Shown: positions 1 to 8,564 of the stretch, in pieces
Numbering within the stretch: the stretch's first letter is position 1
Layout: every line of letters begins with the position of its first letter
Assembly (NCBI GenBank): GCA_025210335.1
Contig: JAOARY010000030.1
Location: forward strand, 51,640-115,639
Source of the DNA: Peptostreptococcaceae bacterium
GTDB lineage: Bacteria; Bacillota; Clostridia; Peptostreptococcales; Peptostreptococcaceae
Reading direction: 5' to 3'
DNA: 64,000 bases
Notes under the pieces: model-generated
What the model saw: only the letters and a program-made list of their open reading frames with translations
What the model was told of the DNA's origin: nothing
Database searches by the model: none
Position numbers and translations under genes: made by a program

Positions 1-624
1 TTTGTTTTGCATCAATAAAAGAAGCTCATCTATATCTCCTCTTATATATTCTTCATATTTTTTAGTAAGTTCTCTAGCAATACAAGCTTTTCTATTTCCT
101 AATATATCTAATATTAGACTTAATGTTTCCTTAATTCTATGAGGGGATTCATAGAATATAACTGTGCCTTTTTGATATTTTAACTCTTCTAATTCTTTTT
201 TCTTTTCTTTCTTACCTCTTGATAAAAAACCTCTAAAATAAAAATTAGTAGTATCCAAACCAGATCCAACAAGAGCAGTTATAAATGCCACTGGCCCTGG
301 CAAAACTTCAAATTCTACATTTTCCTTTATACAAAGCTTTACTAAATCCTCTCCTGGATCAGATATACCTGGCATTCCTGCATCAGATACCAATGCACAT
401 TTTTCACCAGATTTAATTCTTTCAATTATTTGAACACCTTTTTTGTCTTTATTATGCTCATAATAGCTTGTTAAACCCTTTTTAATCTCCAGATGATTTA
501 GCAAACTAAGAGTTCTTCTTGTATCCTCTGCTGCAACAAAATCAACCTCTTTTAATACATTTATCGTTCTTAATGTTATATCTTCTAAATTCCCTATAGG
601 TGTTGGACATATATATAATTTCAA
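1..624 (-). CDS. rsmI: 16S rRNA (cytidine-1402-2'-O)-methyltransferase RsmI, partial (3' end off left edge)
   Basis: RsmI uses SAM to 2'-O-methylate C1402 in the decoding centre of 16S rRNA. The reverse strand gives 208 codons beginning MKLYICPTPIGNLEDITLRT, followed by a VSDAGMPGISDPG loop, both family hallmarks of the tetrapyrrole-methylase fold. About 70 C-terminal residues are missing because the window ends. The start is a TTG placed directly after the stop codon of the upstream yabB gene, with GGAGTG as ribosome binding site inside that gene's last codons, so translation is probably coupled. The neighbours match the Bacillus yabB-rsmI arrangement. Confidence 0.95.
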   Translation of the reverse strand, partial: MKLYICPTPIGNLEDITLRTINVLKEVDFVAAEDTRRTLSLLNHLEIKKGLTSYYEHNKDKKGVQIIERIKSGEKCALVSDAGMPGISDPGEDLVKLCIKENVEFEVLPGPVAFITALVGSGLDTTNFYFRGFLSRGKKEKKKELEELKYQKGTVIFYESPHRIKETLSLILDILGNRKACIARELTKKYEEYIRGDIDELLLLMQNK

Positions 625-1371
625 TTAAATCACTCCGATTTTTTCGCTTGAATAAATTTTATTTATCTGCTGTGTATAAGTATTATCTTCATTGTACACA
701 TATAATGGATCTTCCATTTTTAATTCGGGCTTAGCATCCTTTGTAAATTGAATCAATAAAAGATTTGGTGCTTTATCTTTTTTAGGATGTACAAATCTGA
801 TTCTCTTTGGTTCTAAATTATATTTTCTACCCAAAATTATTATATCAGCAAGTCTTATAACTCTATTTATCATAAAAAACTTACCATTATATTTTAAAAG
901 TCTTGATGCACTTTTCATAACATCTTCTAAATTACATTTTATTTCATGTCTAGATATAGCTTTTTTATCATTTTCATTTATTAAACCGTTTTTATGCATA
1001 TATGGTGGATTAGATGTTACAACATCATATTTATGGACACCTAAAACTTTATCAATATTTACTAAATCTTGATTTAATATCTCCACTTTATCTTCCATAT
1101 TATTTAGAATAACTGATCTTTTAGCCATACTTGCAACTTCTTCTTGTATCTCTATTCCTATTACTTTTTTAGCATTACTCTTTCCAGCCATAAGTATTGG
1201 TATAATTCCTGTTCCAGTTCCTAAGTCTACAGCTGTTTGACCTTTTTTTATTCTAGCAAAATTAGATAGAAGTACAGCATCTATCCCAAAACAAAAACCA
1301 TCTTTATTTTGTATGATCTTTAAATCATTTATCTGTAAATCATCTATTTGTTCATTCTTTTTTAATTCCAT
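625..1371 (-). CDS. yabB: tRNA1(Val) A37 N6-methyltransferase-like protein (YabB/TrmN6 family)
   Basis: A SAM-dependent N6-adenine methyltransferase of about 248 residues. The SAM-binding motif I reads VDLGTGTGIIPIL (about residues 48-60) and the catalytic NPPY sits at about 121-124, typical of N6-adenine methylation. By family it modifies tRNA rather than DNA. The start is the ATG at 1371, preceded by AAGGAG; a longer in-frame reading to 1410 lacks such a site and would overlap more of the upstream gene. The gene overlaps the end of the thioredoxin-like gene by about 20 bp and is followed immediately by rsmI. The tRNA target is inferred from the family. Confidence 0.88.
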   Translation of the reverse strand: MELKKNEQIDDLQINDLKIIQNKDGFCFGIDAVLLSNFARIKKGQTAVDLGTGTGIIPILMAGKSNAKKVIGIEIQEEVASMAKRSVILNNMEDKVEILNQDLVNIDKVLGVHKYDVVTSNPPYMHKNGLINENDKKAISRHEIKCNLEDVMKSASRLLKYNGKFFMINRVIRLADIIILGRKYNLEPKRIRFVHPKKDKAPNLLLIQFTKDAKPELKMEDPLYVYNEDNTYTQQINKIYSSEKIGVI

Positions 1372-1939
1372 TATTATCTCCTTTTTGTATCTTATCAAAA
1401 AATTCATCATTTATCCTTCCTAAGAAAGTATATTCTATATTTAAATTTTCATCAAGAAGATATGTTGTAGGTATTTGATAAATATTATAATCAAAACATG
1501 CTTTTCCTTTAAGATCAAATAAAACCAAGTGATTTTTTAATATATCTTTTTTTTCTTTCTTTATATTGTTAAAATCCTGTTTTTCAAGTTCTGTTAAATT
1601 TATAAAAACTAAATTAAAATTATTTTTTTCGCAATATTCAATCATTTTTTCGTATTCTTTATCTAAATCTTCTTTAAAATTAAAAAATATAAAGAAACTT
1701 TTTTTATTTTTAAAACTTTCAAGGTTATATGTTTCATTTTCATAATTTTTCAGTTCAATATTTGGGGCCTTTGTTCCTTTTTGCAAATACATAGTTTGAC
1801 TATCCTCAAGATTTGTATAATATCTGTCTAGTTCAATACTTTTCTTTTGATAAATATAATTATCGACAAATTTCACCTTTATAATAATACTCATCGATAC
1901 AATTATAAAACATATTATAAATAAATTTAATTTTTTCAT
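1352..1939 (-). CDS. membrane-anchored thioredoxin-fold (TlpA/ResA-like) protein lacking the CxxC motif
   Basis: 195 residues. An N-terminal hydrophobic helix (about residues 5-24) should anchor the protein with the rest outside the cell. The body has the redoxin pattern: a KGTKAPNIELKNYENETYNL segment, a beta strand FFIFFNF, and a cis-proline loop YQIPTTYLLDE. Where TlpA/ResA proteins have WCxxC, this one reads FNFKEDLDKEY, with no cysteine pair. It therefore cannot be a standard thiol-disulfide oxidoreductase and may bind a partner instead. It overlaps yabB, so the two are probably co-transcribed. Function unknown; fold assignment fairly secure. Confidence 0.7.
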   Translation of the reverse strand: MKKLNLFIICFIIVSMSIIIKVKFVDNYIYQKKSIELDRYYTNLEDSQTMYLQKGTKAPNIELKNYENETYNLESFKNKKSFFIFFNFKEDLDKEYEKMIEYCEKNNFNLVFINLTELEKQDFNNIKKEKKDILKNHLVLFDLKGKACFDYNIYQIPTTYLLDENLNIEYTFLGRINDEFFDKIQKGDNNGIKKE

Positions 1940-2105
1940 TTAAAATGCCCCCTCCCCTTAATATAGCTTAATTATAACATAATTTTCACTATTAATTTTA
2001 TAGGCTTTTGGACTATATTTTTGTAAAAAAATAAGTATATAGTCTTTATTTTTAAATTTTTTTTAAATTTTTTTTCTAAAATTCATAATAATTATTGCTA
2101 TTAAT
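1940..2105. other. AT-rich intergenic region
   Basis: No gene is visible. The stretch lies between the divergent thioredoxin-like gene and the symporter promoter and must hold the promoter for the minus-strand cluster, but no clear minus-strand -35/-10 pair stood out in the A/T runs. Confidence 0.4.
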
Positions 2106-2134
2106 TTGACAAATCGACAAAAAACCAATATAAT
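2106..2134 (+). promoter_or_regulatory. consensus sigma-A promoter for the symporter genes
   Basis: TTGACA (2106-2111), a 17-bp spacer and TATAAT (2129-2134): a perfect match to the housekeeping consensus. It predicts a transcript starting near 2141 and so an untranslated leader of about 370 nt before the symporter start at 2508. Confidence 0.8.
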
Positions 2135-2140
2135 TTAATT

Positions 2141-2507
2141 GGTGGCAAATTAAAATACTTATATTTTACTTGACCACATCCTCAAATCCTCGTAACATAT
2201 TTTCAATTTTTACAAACATCTTTTCTTTGATATTACTATTTCTAGTAAAAATTAATCTTAAAGCTAGGAAAATCATGTTTTTTATTCAAAGATGATATTT
2301 AATCAGAACAAAAACATAAATTGATTAAATAGGTTTTATTATATATTGTATACAGTATAAATAAAATAAAAATAGTATATTATCTATGTTAAATAAAACC
2401 TTAACAATAATTATGAATTCATTCAAAAATTCTATAATTATTCTTTTATAAAGATGTTTGTTTATAAAAAGACAAACTTTAAAAGAAAATTAAGGAAGGT
2501 GAATATT
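2141..2507 (+). promoter_or_regulatory. long untranslated leader with inverted repeats
   Basis: The leader is unusually long. It has a 10-bp inverted repeat AGGTTTTATT (2331-2340) / AATAAAACCT (2393-2402). It also has a hairpin of about 14 bp with one bulge, AATAATTATGAATT (2406-2419) with AATTCTATAATTATT (2428-2442), followed by a T-rich run. That second hairpin could act as an attenuator just ahead of the gene. No known riboswitch or T-box core was recognised, and AT-rich sequence yields chance pairings. Confidence 0.35.
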
Positions 2508-3998
2508 TTGAGTAGTAAAAATACCACAGAAAGTTTTTCAAGTAGGTGGGGCTTTATAGCTGCAACAATCGGAATGGCCATAGGAACGGGAAATATTTGG
2601 CGTTTTCCTAGAGTAGCAGCAACAAATGGTGGTGGATCTTTTATAATTGCATGGACTATTGCAACTCTAGTATGGTCTGTTCCACTATTAATGGCAGAAA
2701 TGGTTATTGGTAAAAAAGCTAAAAAAGGACTATTAAGTGCTTTTAAATCATTCATGGGCAAAAAATACACATGGATGGGTGGATTTATCGCAATGGTATG
2801 TTTCTTTATCATGTCTTATTATTCAGTTGTAATGGGATGGTGTATGAAATACTTTACTATGGCAGTATCAGGAACATTCAAAGCAGGAATGACTGTAGAA
2901 GATACAACTTCTATCTGGGAGACATTCACTCAAACTCCTATGCAAACTATATTTTTTCACATATTAGCTATTGGTATAGCAACATTTATAATTCATAAAG
3001 GTGTTACTAACGGAATTGAAAAAACATGTAAATTCTTAATACCTTGTTTATTTATAATAATGGTTATAATCACAGTAAGAACAGCATTTTTACCAAATGC
3101 AGTTGAAGGATATAAATACTTATTTACACCAAATTTAGCTGATTTAAAAAATCCAAGAATTTGGCTTGAAGCATTTACTCAATCAGCATGGTCAACAGGA
3201 GCAGGTTGGGGCTTTATAATTACTTATTCGGCTTATACTAAAGATAATACAGATATCGGTCTAAATTGTTTACTTACTGGTTTTGGTAACAATAGTGCAT
3301 CTTTAATCGCTGCTATGGCTGTTGTACCTACTGTATTTGCACTTACTGGTGGTGTTGATGGAGCTAATGTTGCACTTACAGCTGGTAATGAGGGGCTTAC
3401 TTTTGTTTATTTAGCAAAACTATTCCCAACTATGGCAGGAGGAAGAATTTTATCTTCATTATTCTTCTTTGCAATGATATTATCTGCACTTTCTTCAATA
3501 CTTGCAATGCTTGAAGTTTGTGTAAAGATTCTTATGGACTTTGGAATTGAAAGACATAAAGGTAGTATGATATCAGGTATACTAGGACTTGTTGTTGGAA
3601 TTCCATCAGCATATAATATACATTTCCTAAACAATCAAGATATGGTTTGGGGTGTTGGTCTTTTAATTTCTGGTTTATTCTGTGCTTGTGCAATGTTCAA
3701 ATTCGGTCTTGAAAAAGCTAGAACAGAAGTTATAAATGGACCTTGGTCTGATATTGAAATAAATAAATCTTGGAGCTATATGATAAAAATATTCCCAGTT
3801 TTATTTACAATATTATTTGGATGGTGGATTTATCAATCAATCACTTGGTATCCAAATACATGGTATTCTCCATTTGAAAAATATTCAGCAGGAACAATAA
3901 TATCTCAAATAGGACTATTGCTTCTAATACTGATACTTTCAAATAATAAAATCAATAAATTAATTGATGAAAGGGAGGAAAAAGACAATGTCGCCTAA
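2508..3998 (+). CDS. sodium-dependent neurotransmitter:sodium symporter (NSS) family transporter
   Basis: 496-residue polytopic membrane protein that should import an amino acid with Na+ (LeuT fold). TM1 carries the family unwound-helix signature: GMAIGTGNIWRFP near residues 25-37, then an NGGGSF turn. About 11-12 hydrophobic helices follow. The start is the TTG at 2508-2510, preceded by AAGGAAGGTG; the reading frame is open upstream but has no ribosome site there. The overlapping small gene (MetS type) suggests the two-component methionine/alanine importer subgroup, known from MetP/MetS of Corynebacterium. The substrate is inferred, not shown. Confidence 0.9.
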   Translation: MSSKNTTESFSSRWGFIAATIGMAIGTGNIWRFPRVAATNGGGSFIIAWTIATLVWSVPLLMAEMVIGKKAKKGLLSAFKSFMGKKYTWMGGFIAMVCFFIMSYYSVVMGWCMKYFTMAVSGTFKAGMTVEDTTSIWETFTQTPMQTIFFHILAIGIATFIIHKGVTNGIEKTCKFLIPCLFIIMVIITVRTAFLPNAVEGYKYLFTPNLADLKNPRIWLEAFTQSAWSTGAGWGFIITYSAYTKDNTDIGLNCLLTGFGNNSASLIAAMAVVPTVFALTGGVDGANVALTAGNEGLTFVYLAKLFPTMAGGRILSSLFFFAMILSALSSILAMLEVCVKILMDFGIERHKGSMISGILGLVVGIPSAYNIHFLNNQDMVWGVGLLISGLFCACAMFKFGLEKARTEVINGPWSDIEINKSWSYMIKIFPVLFTILFGWWIYQSITWYPNTWYSPFEKYSAGTIISQIGLLLLILILSNNKINKLIDEREEKDNVA

Positions 3999-4095
3999 AA
4001 CAATAATGTTTATGATCGGATGTATGGTATTTTATTTTGGTGGATTTACAATGCTAGTTGTTAAAGCCTCAAGATCTGAAAGTGCCAAAAACTAA
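3988..4095 (+). CDS. MetS-type small subunit of an NSS transporter (35 aa)
   Basis: A 35-residue protein, MSPKTIMFMIGCMVFYFGG then FTMLVVKASRSESAKN: one transmembrane helix (about 5-25) and a short polar tail. Its ATG overlaps the last 11 bases of the symporter gene in another frame, with GGGAGG upstream. Size, single helix, GG motif and location match the methionine-and-alanine-importer small subunit family (MaAIMP/MetS), which in Corynebacterium is needed for transport by the large subunit. It is easily missed because of its size. Confidence 0.8.
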   Translation: MSPKTIMFMIGCMVFYFGGFTMLVVKASRSESAKN

Positions 4096-4114
4096 TAATT
4101 AATATAAATAAAAA

Positions 4115-4145
4115 AAAGAGATTATTCTGCTTGAATAATCTCTTT
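4115..4145. terminator. bidirectional intrinsic terminator between symporter genes and ricT
   Basis: A 12-bp stem, AAAGAGATTATT (4115-4126) with AATAATCTCTTT (4134-4145), loop CTGCTTG. A-run on the left and T-run on the right, so it can end transcription from both converging units. Confidence 0.85.
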
Positions 4146-4150
4146 TTTTA

Positions 4151-5320
4151 TTATTTATTTTCTTTGTTTATTTCTTTATCTTTATTTTTATCTTCTTTCT
4201 TATACTTATCTTTTTTATTTTTATTACTTCTTTGATTTTTATCTTGTTTTTTTTCAAATTTTCCACCTTGTTTTTTATCTTGCTTCACATATGGTTTTTT
4301 ATCGTATTTTTTATCTTTATTCGAATCTTTGCTTTTCTCTGTATTTTCTTTATCTTTTTTATTTCTATTATTACTTTGATTCCTATCTTTTTTATATTTC
4401 TTCTTAGGCTTTGATACGCCCAATTCTTTTTTATCCTCTTCTTCTAATTTCTTTAACTCTTCAAATTCGCTTTTGTCAACCATTTGACTTGTATTTATAT
4501 ATTTTGATTTCTTACCCATTTCAATTATTTTAATTTCATGGATAGAACATATTTTAATATCATCAAGTTCATCTACTATAACCTTTGCTGATTCCAATAG
4601 AGTATTTGTATCTATTACTCTACCTTCTCCATAAGGAGTCAATACAATTGAATTTATAGTTGGCATTCTCTTTAAAATCTTCACATAAGTCTCATGCTCA
4701 TATTTTAAGCAACAAAATAGTCTTCCACAAACACCAGATATTTTAGATGGATTAAGCGATAAATTTTGATCTTTTGCCATCTTTATTGAAACAGGTTGAA
4801 AATCTCCTAACCAAGATGCACAACAAAGTGATCTTCCACAACAACCAAGTCCACCCATAGATTTTGCTTCATCTCTAACTCCAATTTGTCTTAATTCAAT
4901 TCTTGTTTTAAATATTGCAGCCAAATCTTTTACAAGTTCTCTAAAATCAATTCTGCCTTCAGCAGTAAAATAAAATATTAATTTATTTCTATCAAAAGTA
5001 TATTCAGAATCAATAAGATACATATCTAATTTATGAAGCTTTACTTTTTCTTCACAAACATCATAAGCTTCTTTTGCCATAACTTTATTTTCTTTGTGTA
5101 TCTTAATATCTTCATCCGTTGCAAATCTTATTATTGGTTTTAATGGGGAAACTAAATCCTCTTCCAAAATATTTTTTGGTCCAACAACAATGTTTCCAAA
5201 TTCCAAACCTCTTATTGTTTCAACTATTACATTATCACCTTTTTTTACATCTATATCTACTGGATCAAAATAATATATTTTTCCAGCTTTTTTAAACCTT
5301 ATGCCTACAACCTTAATCAT
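4151..5320 (-). CDS. ricT: RicT (YaaT), PSP1-domain stage 0 / RNase Y accessory protein
   Basis: 389 residues. The PSP1 core carries two cysteine clusters, CCGRSLCCASW (about 160-170) and CGRLFCCLKYE (about 199-209). In Bacillus these help bind [4Fe-4S] clusters in the RicA-RicF-RicT complex that directs RNase Y. The last 100 or so residues are a low-complexity Lys/Asp/Asn tail longer than in Bacillus, probably disordered and perhaps RNA-binding (inference). The ATG overlaps the holB stop (ATGA), with AGAGGTG as ribosome site. Position after tmk-holB is the conserved Firmicute context. Confidence 0.93.
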   Translation of the reverse strand: MIKVVGIRFKKAGKIYYFDPVDIDVKKGDNVIVETIRGLEFGNIVVGPKNILEEDLVSPLKPIIRFATDEDIKIHKENKVMAKEAYDVCEEKVKLHKLDMYLIDSEYTFDRNKLIFYFTAEGRIDFRELVKDLAAIFKTRIELRQIGVRDEAKSMGGLGCCGRSLCCASWLGDFQPVSIKMAKDQNLSLNPSKISGVCGRLFCCLKYEHETYVKILKRMPTINSIVLTPYGEGRVIDTNTLLESAKVIVDELDDIKICSIHEIKIIEMGKKSKYINTSQMVDKSEFEELKKLEEEDKKELGVSKPKKKYKKDRNQSNNRNKKDKENTEKSKDSNKDKKYDKKPYVKQDKKQGGKFEKKQDKNQRSNKNKKDKYKKEDKNKDKEINKENK

Positions 5321-6258
5321 TTTATCACCTCTTTTAAATTTAATAGCATGGTCTCCATAGTAAGATTAAAATTACAATTACTATTTAATTTAAGCTTACT
5401 ATCTTCAATTATTGATACAGCTTTCATCAAAGCTTTTCTAGAAAATTTATAACTACAATCATCTATAAAATCAATTCTATCTACATTTATTATTTGCTTA
5501 TAAATGCCTTCTTTCATAAACATCATATCTCTAAAATAACTTATAGTTAAATCCAAAATTTCACTAATATCATCTTTATTATTTTCTAAATACTTTGTTA
5601 AAACTAAAATATTTAATACCTTTTTACTTAATATAACATCTAAAAATTTTTCAATACCAGTTCTTACATTATTAAAATCTTTTGATTCATAAAGATCTAT
5701 TGCTCTTTTTATAATTCCAGAAGAGAATGAAGCTAACATAGAAGCTTCTTTTTCATTTATATTTTTTTCATCTATCAAAAAATCTCTTATTATGTCTATT
5801 TTTAATGGTCTAAATTTTATACTTTCACATCTTGATTTTATTGTATCCAAAAGCAAATTAATATTCTCACAAAGTAATATTATTATTGCATAAGAAGGTG
5901 GCTCTTCTAATGTTTTTAAAAAACTATTTTGAGCCTGCACAGTCATTTTATGAGCATCTTCAATAATATATATTTTCTTTTCTTTATATGGCTTTATATA
6001 TATATCCTTTATAAGCTCTCTTACTTGACTTATTTTAAAACTATTTTTGTCTGGCCTTACAATTGTAAAATCTGGAGAATTTAAAGGGTTTTGTTTTAAT
6101 AAAATTTCACTAAATTCTATAGCAAATTCTTTTTTCATTATCCCTTTTGGTCCTTCAAATATATATGCATGAGATATTTTATTATTCTCTAAAGCCTTTT
6201 TAATAAACTTTTTTGGCATATCTTGACCTAGTATATTTTCAAACATATCGATAAACAT
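5317..6258 (-). CDS. holB: DNA polymerase III delta' subunit
   Basis: 313 residues, part of the clamp-loader complex that puts the beta clamp onto DNA. Begins MFIDMFENILGQDMPKKFI, followed by SHAYIFEGPKGIMKK: a P-loop position lacking the GKT/S needed for ATP binding, as expected of the non-hydrolysing delta' subunit. LKTLEEPPSYAIIIL and the SRC motif (sensor region, IKSRCESIKF) are classic. The start could also be the ATG four codons later; the AAAGG ribosome site is tight against the first ATG. It lies 8 bp after tmk and overlaps ricT. Confidence 0.93.
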   Translation of the reverse strand: MFIDMFENILGQDMPKKFIKKALENNKISHAYIFEGPKGIMKKEFAIEFSEILLKQNPLNSPDFTIVRPDKNSFKISQVRELIKDIYIKPYKEKKIYIIEDAHKMTVQAQNSFLKTLEEPPSYAIIILLCENINLLLDTIKSRCESIKFRPLKIDIIRDFLIDEKNINEKEASMLASFSSGIIKRAIDLYESKDFNNVRTGIEKFLDVILSKKVLNILVLTKYLENNKDDISEILDLTISYFRDMMFMKEGIYKQIINVDRIDFIDDCSYKFSRKALMKAVSIIEDSKLKLNSNCNFNLTMETMLLNLKEVIK

Positions 6259-6266
6259 CCTTTATA

Positions 6267-6953
6267 TTAATTATTATCTATATGATTTTTAACCTTAGAA
6301 TAAATTTCTTCATGAATATCGTCTATAGTTCTAAGATTTTGATTCTCTATACAATTAATTTTCGTCCAATTATATTTATTTGCTATATATAAAGAATTTT
6401 CATATGTCTTTTTAAGATAACTCATATTGCTCTCATGAATATCTTTTTTTGATTCTCCACTAAATTTATTATTTCTATTTTCCATAAGTTTAGAAGTTAC
6501 ATCTGGGTTTACATCCAAAAATATAACTTGACTTGGTTGTGGTAATTTATATAGATTATATTCATAATCAAATAACCAATCTAAATATGCATCTCTTTGT
6601 TTTATATCATCAATTTTAGAAGCTTGATGAACCATATTAGATGTTGTATATCTATCTGCTATAATTATACCCCCATCTAAATAGAACTCTTCCCATTGTC
6701 TTTTATACGATGCATATCTATCAACTGTATAAAAAGTCGAAGCAACATAAGCATCAACATCGTCTGGTTTATCTCCAAATTCACCTTTTAAATACATCTT
6801 TATTAAAGAAGATGAACTGCTTTCATAGTTTGGATATTCAACCTTTCTTACCTTATAGCCTTCTTCTAATAATCTATCATATAATTTTTTAGATTGAGTA
6901 GCTTTTCCACTACCATCTGAACCACTTTCTATTATTATTAATTTTCCTGACAT
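6267..6953 (-). CDS. tmk: thymidylate (dTMP) kinase
   Basis: 228 residues; phosphorylates dTMP to dTDP for DNA synthesis. The P-loop is GSDGSGKAT (residues 11-19), with Ala where many homologues have Ser or Thr. A DRYTTSN motif near residue 98 is the substrate-binding DR(Y/F) element. Thymidylate kinases are usually 205-215 residues, so this member is slightly long. It heads the tmk-holB-ricT unit. The yaaQ and yaaR genes found between tmk and holB in Bacillus are absent. Confidence 0.9.
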   Translation of the reverse strand: MSGKLIIIESGSDGSGKATQSKKLYDRLLEEGYKVRKVEYPNYESSSSSLIKMYLKGEFGDKPDDVDAYVASTFYTVDRYASYKRQWEEFYLDGGIIIADRYTTSNMVHQASKIDDIKQRDAYLDWLFDYEYNLYKLPQPSQVIFLDVNPDVTSKLMENRNNKFSGESKKDIHESNMSYLKKTYENSLYIANKYNWTKINCIENQNLRTIDDIHEEIYSKVKNHIDNN

Positions 6954-7281
6954 CTAATTCTACCTTTCCTTATTTATTTTACTTTCTATTATTAATTTAT
7001 CACTATTTTTATAATTATAAATTTTTATTCTTATCCTTATTTTGATAATCATAAATCTATATTATATACAAAAAAATTTTCTGATTAATATTTATTTTTG
7101 CCTATCTTTACATTATATCATTTATAATCAAATCAATTAAGGATTTACTAATAATTATAATGAGATTCCATATTTAATTTACATTAAATTTAATAATTTG
7201 TAACTATTAAAACTATATTTAATAATTTCTGCTCTGTATAATCTTAGAAGAAAGGAATTATAAATATATAGGAGGATTACA
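6954..7281. other. AT-rich divergent intergenic region
   Basis: Separates the minus-strand tmk unit from the plus-strand lipoprotein gene and should hold both promoters. A TATAAT at 7237-7242 could serve the lipoprotein gene, but its -35 region is poor. AGGAGG ahead of 7282 is the ribosome site. No gene seen. Confidence 0.35.
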
Positions 7282-8325
7282 ATGAAATTTTTAAAAATAT
7301 CACTTGTTTTTGTTCTTAGTTTTTTATTATTAGTTGGATGTGGTTCTAATAACACTCAAAATAATAATAGTAATAATACAGTAGCAAAAGAATATGAACA
7401 AAGTAAACAAGAAGAAATATTAAAAGAATTTGATGAATTAAAATCAAAAAATAATAAAGATAGTAAAAATAATGACACTAGAAAAGTAGTTTCTTTAGTT
7501 AAGAAAAATATCCCAAATATGTCTACTAAAAATGCAGATAAAATGATTTTGGATTTAGAAAAAATACTTCTTACAAATTTAGCCTATAGTGAAACTAATA
7601 CACTTTATGATAAAGCTGCTAATATAGAAAATGCTCTATATGAAGAAGCTAAAGCTTACTCATATGATTATAATAAACTAATGGCTAATAGAAATGAGCT
7701 TTCTAATACCGAGGTTAAAGACTATCTAAACTTTGTTAAAGATGGTGGATATATAATATATACTCCAGAAGGTATGATTGGTTACTTAATTGATTATGAA
7801 GCTCTTAATGAGTATAGTACTAGTGTTTCAAATGATATGGCAAATTATCTTAAGTTCAAGGCTATGGATTCAAATACGCCAGCTACTATAGATGCAGGTC
7901 TTGCAATAAGTTATGAAGAATTATCTAATAGAATTGCATTAGGAGAAAATTTCCTTAAAGATTATGATAAGAATAATAAAATTCAAAGAAAAATAGCTAT
8001 TGAAGAATATCTGTATTTTGAATCTTATATAAGAGGAGTAAATAATACACCTCCATTTGACTTTAATACAGGAAAAATACAACCAGATTTATTAGCTTCT
8101 TATAAAAAAGATATTGAAAGAAATTCTTTTGCAGGGAATTTAATTAAAGAGTTATTAGAAGTTGTTGAAGCTAATGATTATAAATATGTTGATCCAGATG
8201 TTAATTATGAATTTTACGAAAAAATATTAAATAAGCAAAGAGAAGTTGTTGAAAAATTTGGAGAGAAGTTTAGTATTAATAATGATGATATAAATACTTA
8301 TTATGCAGAACTTTACGGACAATAA
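7282..8325 (+). CDS. putative lipoprotein of unknown function
   Basis: 347 residues with a clear lipoprotein signal: MKFLKISLVFVLSFLLLVGC, lipobox LVGC with Cys20 as the lipidated residue. An Asn/Ser-rich linker and a Lys/Glu-rich helical stretch follow. The remainder is mostly charged helices with no motif I recognise, so it may be an envelope-anchored scaffold or binding protein. It is monocistronic, with AGGAGG ahead of the ATG and a terminator just after the stop. Confidence 0.8.
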   Translation: MKFLKISLVFVLSFLLLVGCGSNNTQNNNSNNTVAKEYEQSKQEEILKEFDELKSKNNKDSKNNDTRKVVSLVKKNIPNMSTKNADKMILDLEKILLTNLAYSETNTLYDKAANIENALYEEAKAYSYDYNKLMANRNELSNTEVKDYLNFVKDGGYIIYTPEGMIGYLIDYEALNEYSTSVSNDMANYLKFKAMDSNTPATIDAGLAISYEELSNRIALGENFLKDYDKNNKIQRKIAIEEYLYFESYIRGVNNTPPFDFNTGKIQPDLLASYKKDIERNSFAGNLIKELLEVVEANDYKYVDPDVNYEFYEKILNKQREVVEKFGEKFSINNDDINTYYAELYGQ

Positions 8326-8329
8326 AATT

Positions 8330-8351
8330 AAGACTATCGAAAGATAGTCTT
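8330..8351 (+). terminator. intrinsic terminator after lipoprotein gene
   Basis: 9-bp stem AAGACTATC (8330-8338), stable GAAA tetraloop, GATAGTCTT (8343-8351), then a run of T. Confidence 0.9.
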
Positions 8352-8457
8352 TTTTTGTTATAAAAAATCTTACATAAAAAAATCTAAGTGTTTAAACATA
8401 AAAAATTTTAAATTTTAATAATAATAATATTCAATTTAAAATAATTACAATTTAATA

Positions 8458-8487
8458 TTGATTTTATTTTATAATTAGAGGTATAAT
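8458..8487 (+). promoter_or_regulatory. probable promoter of the selenoperoxiredoxin gene
   Basis: TTGATT (8458-8463), 18-bp spacer, TATAAT (8482-8487). Transcription would start near 8494, about 70 nt before the ATG. Confidence 0.5.
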
Positions 8488-8501
8488 TATATTGGGAATA
8501 G

Positions 8502-8519
8502 TAATGAGAATTGTTATTA
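8502..8519 (+). promoter_or_regulatory. possible Fur/PerR-type operator
   Basis: TAATGAGAATTGTTATTA lies just downstream of the predicted start site and resembles the 7-1-7 Fur/PerR inverted repeat (TGAGAAT-T-GTTATTA), though the half-sites are not identical. Peroxide control of a peroxiredoxin by PerR is common in Firmicutes. This is a visual match only. Confidence 0.3.
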
Positions 8520-8564
8520 CTATAAAAATTTCTTATATTACTTATATCTACGGGAGGTTTTAAA

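Noticed and set aside
2141..2507. T-box or known amino-acid riboswitch in the symporter leader
   Set aside because: No T-box sequence or familiar aptamer core could be found by eye.
7107..7128. TTTACA...TATAAT pair upstream of the lipoprotein gene
   Set aside because: Spacing is only 10 bp, too short for a sigma-A promoter.
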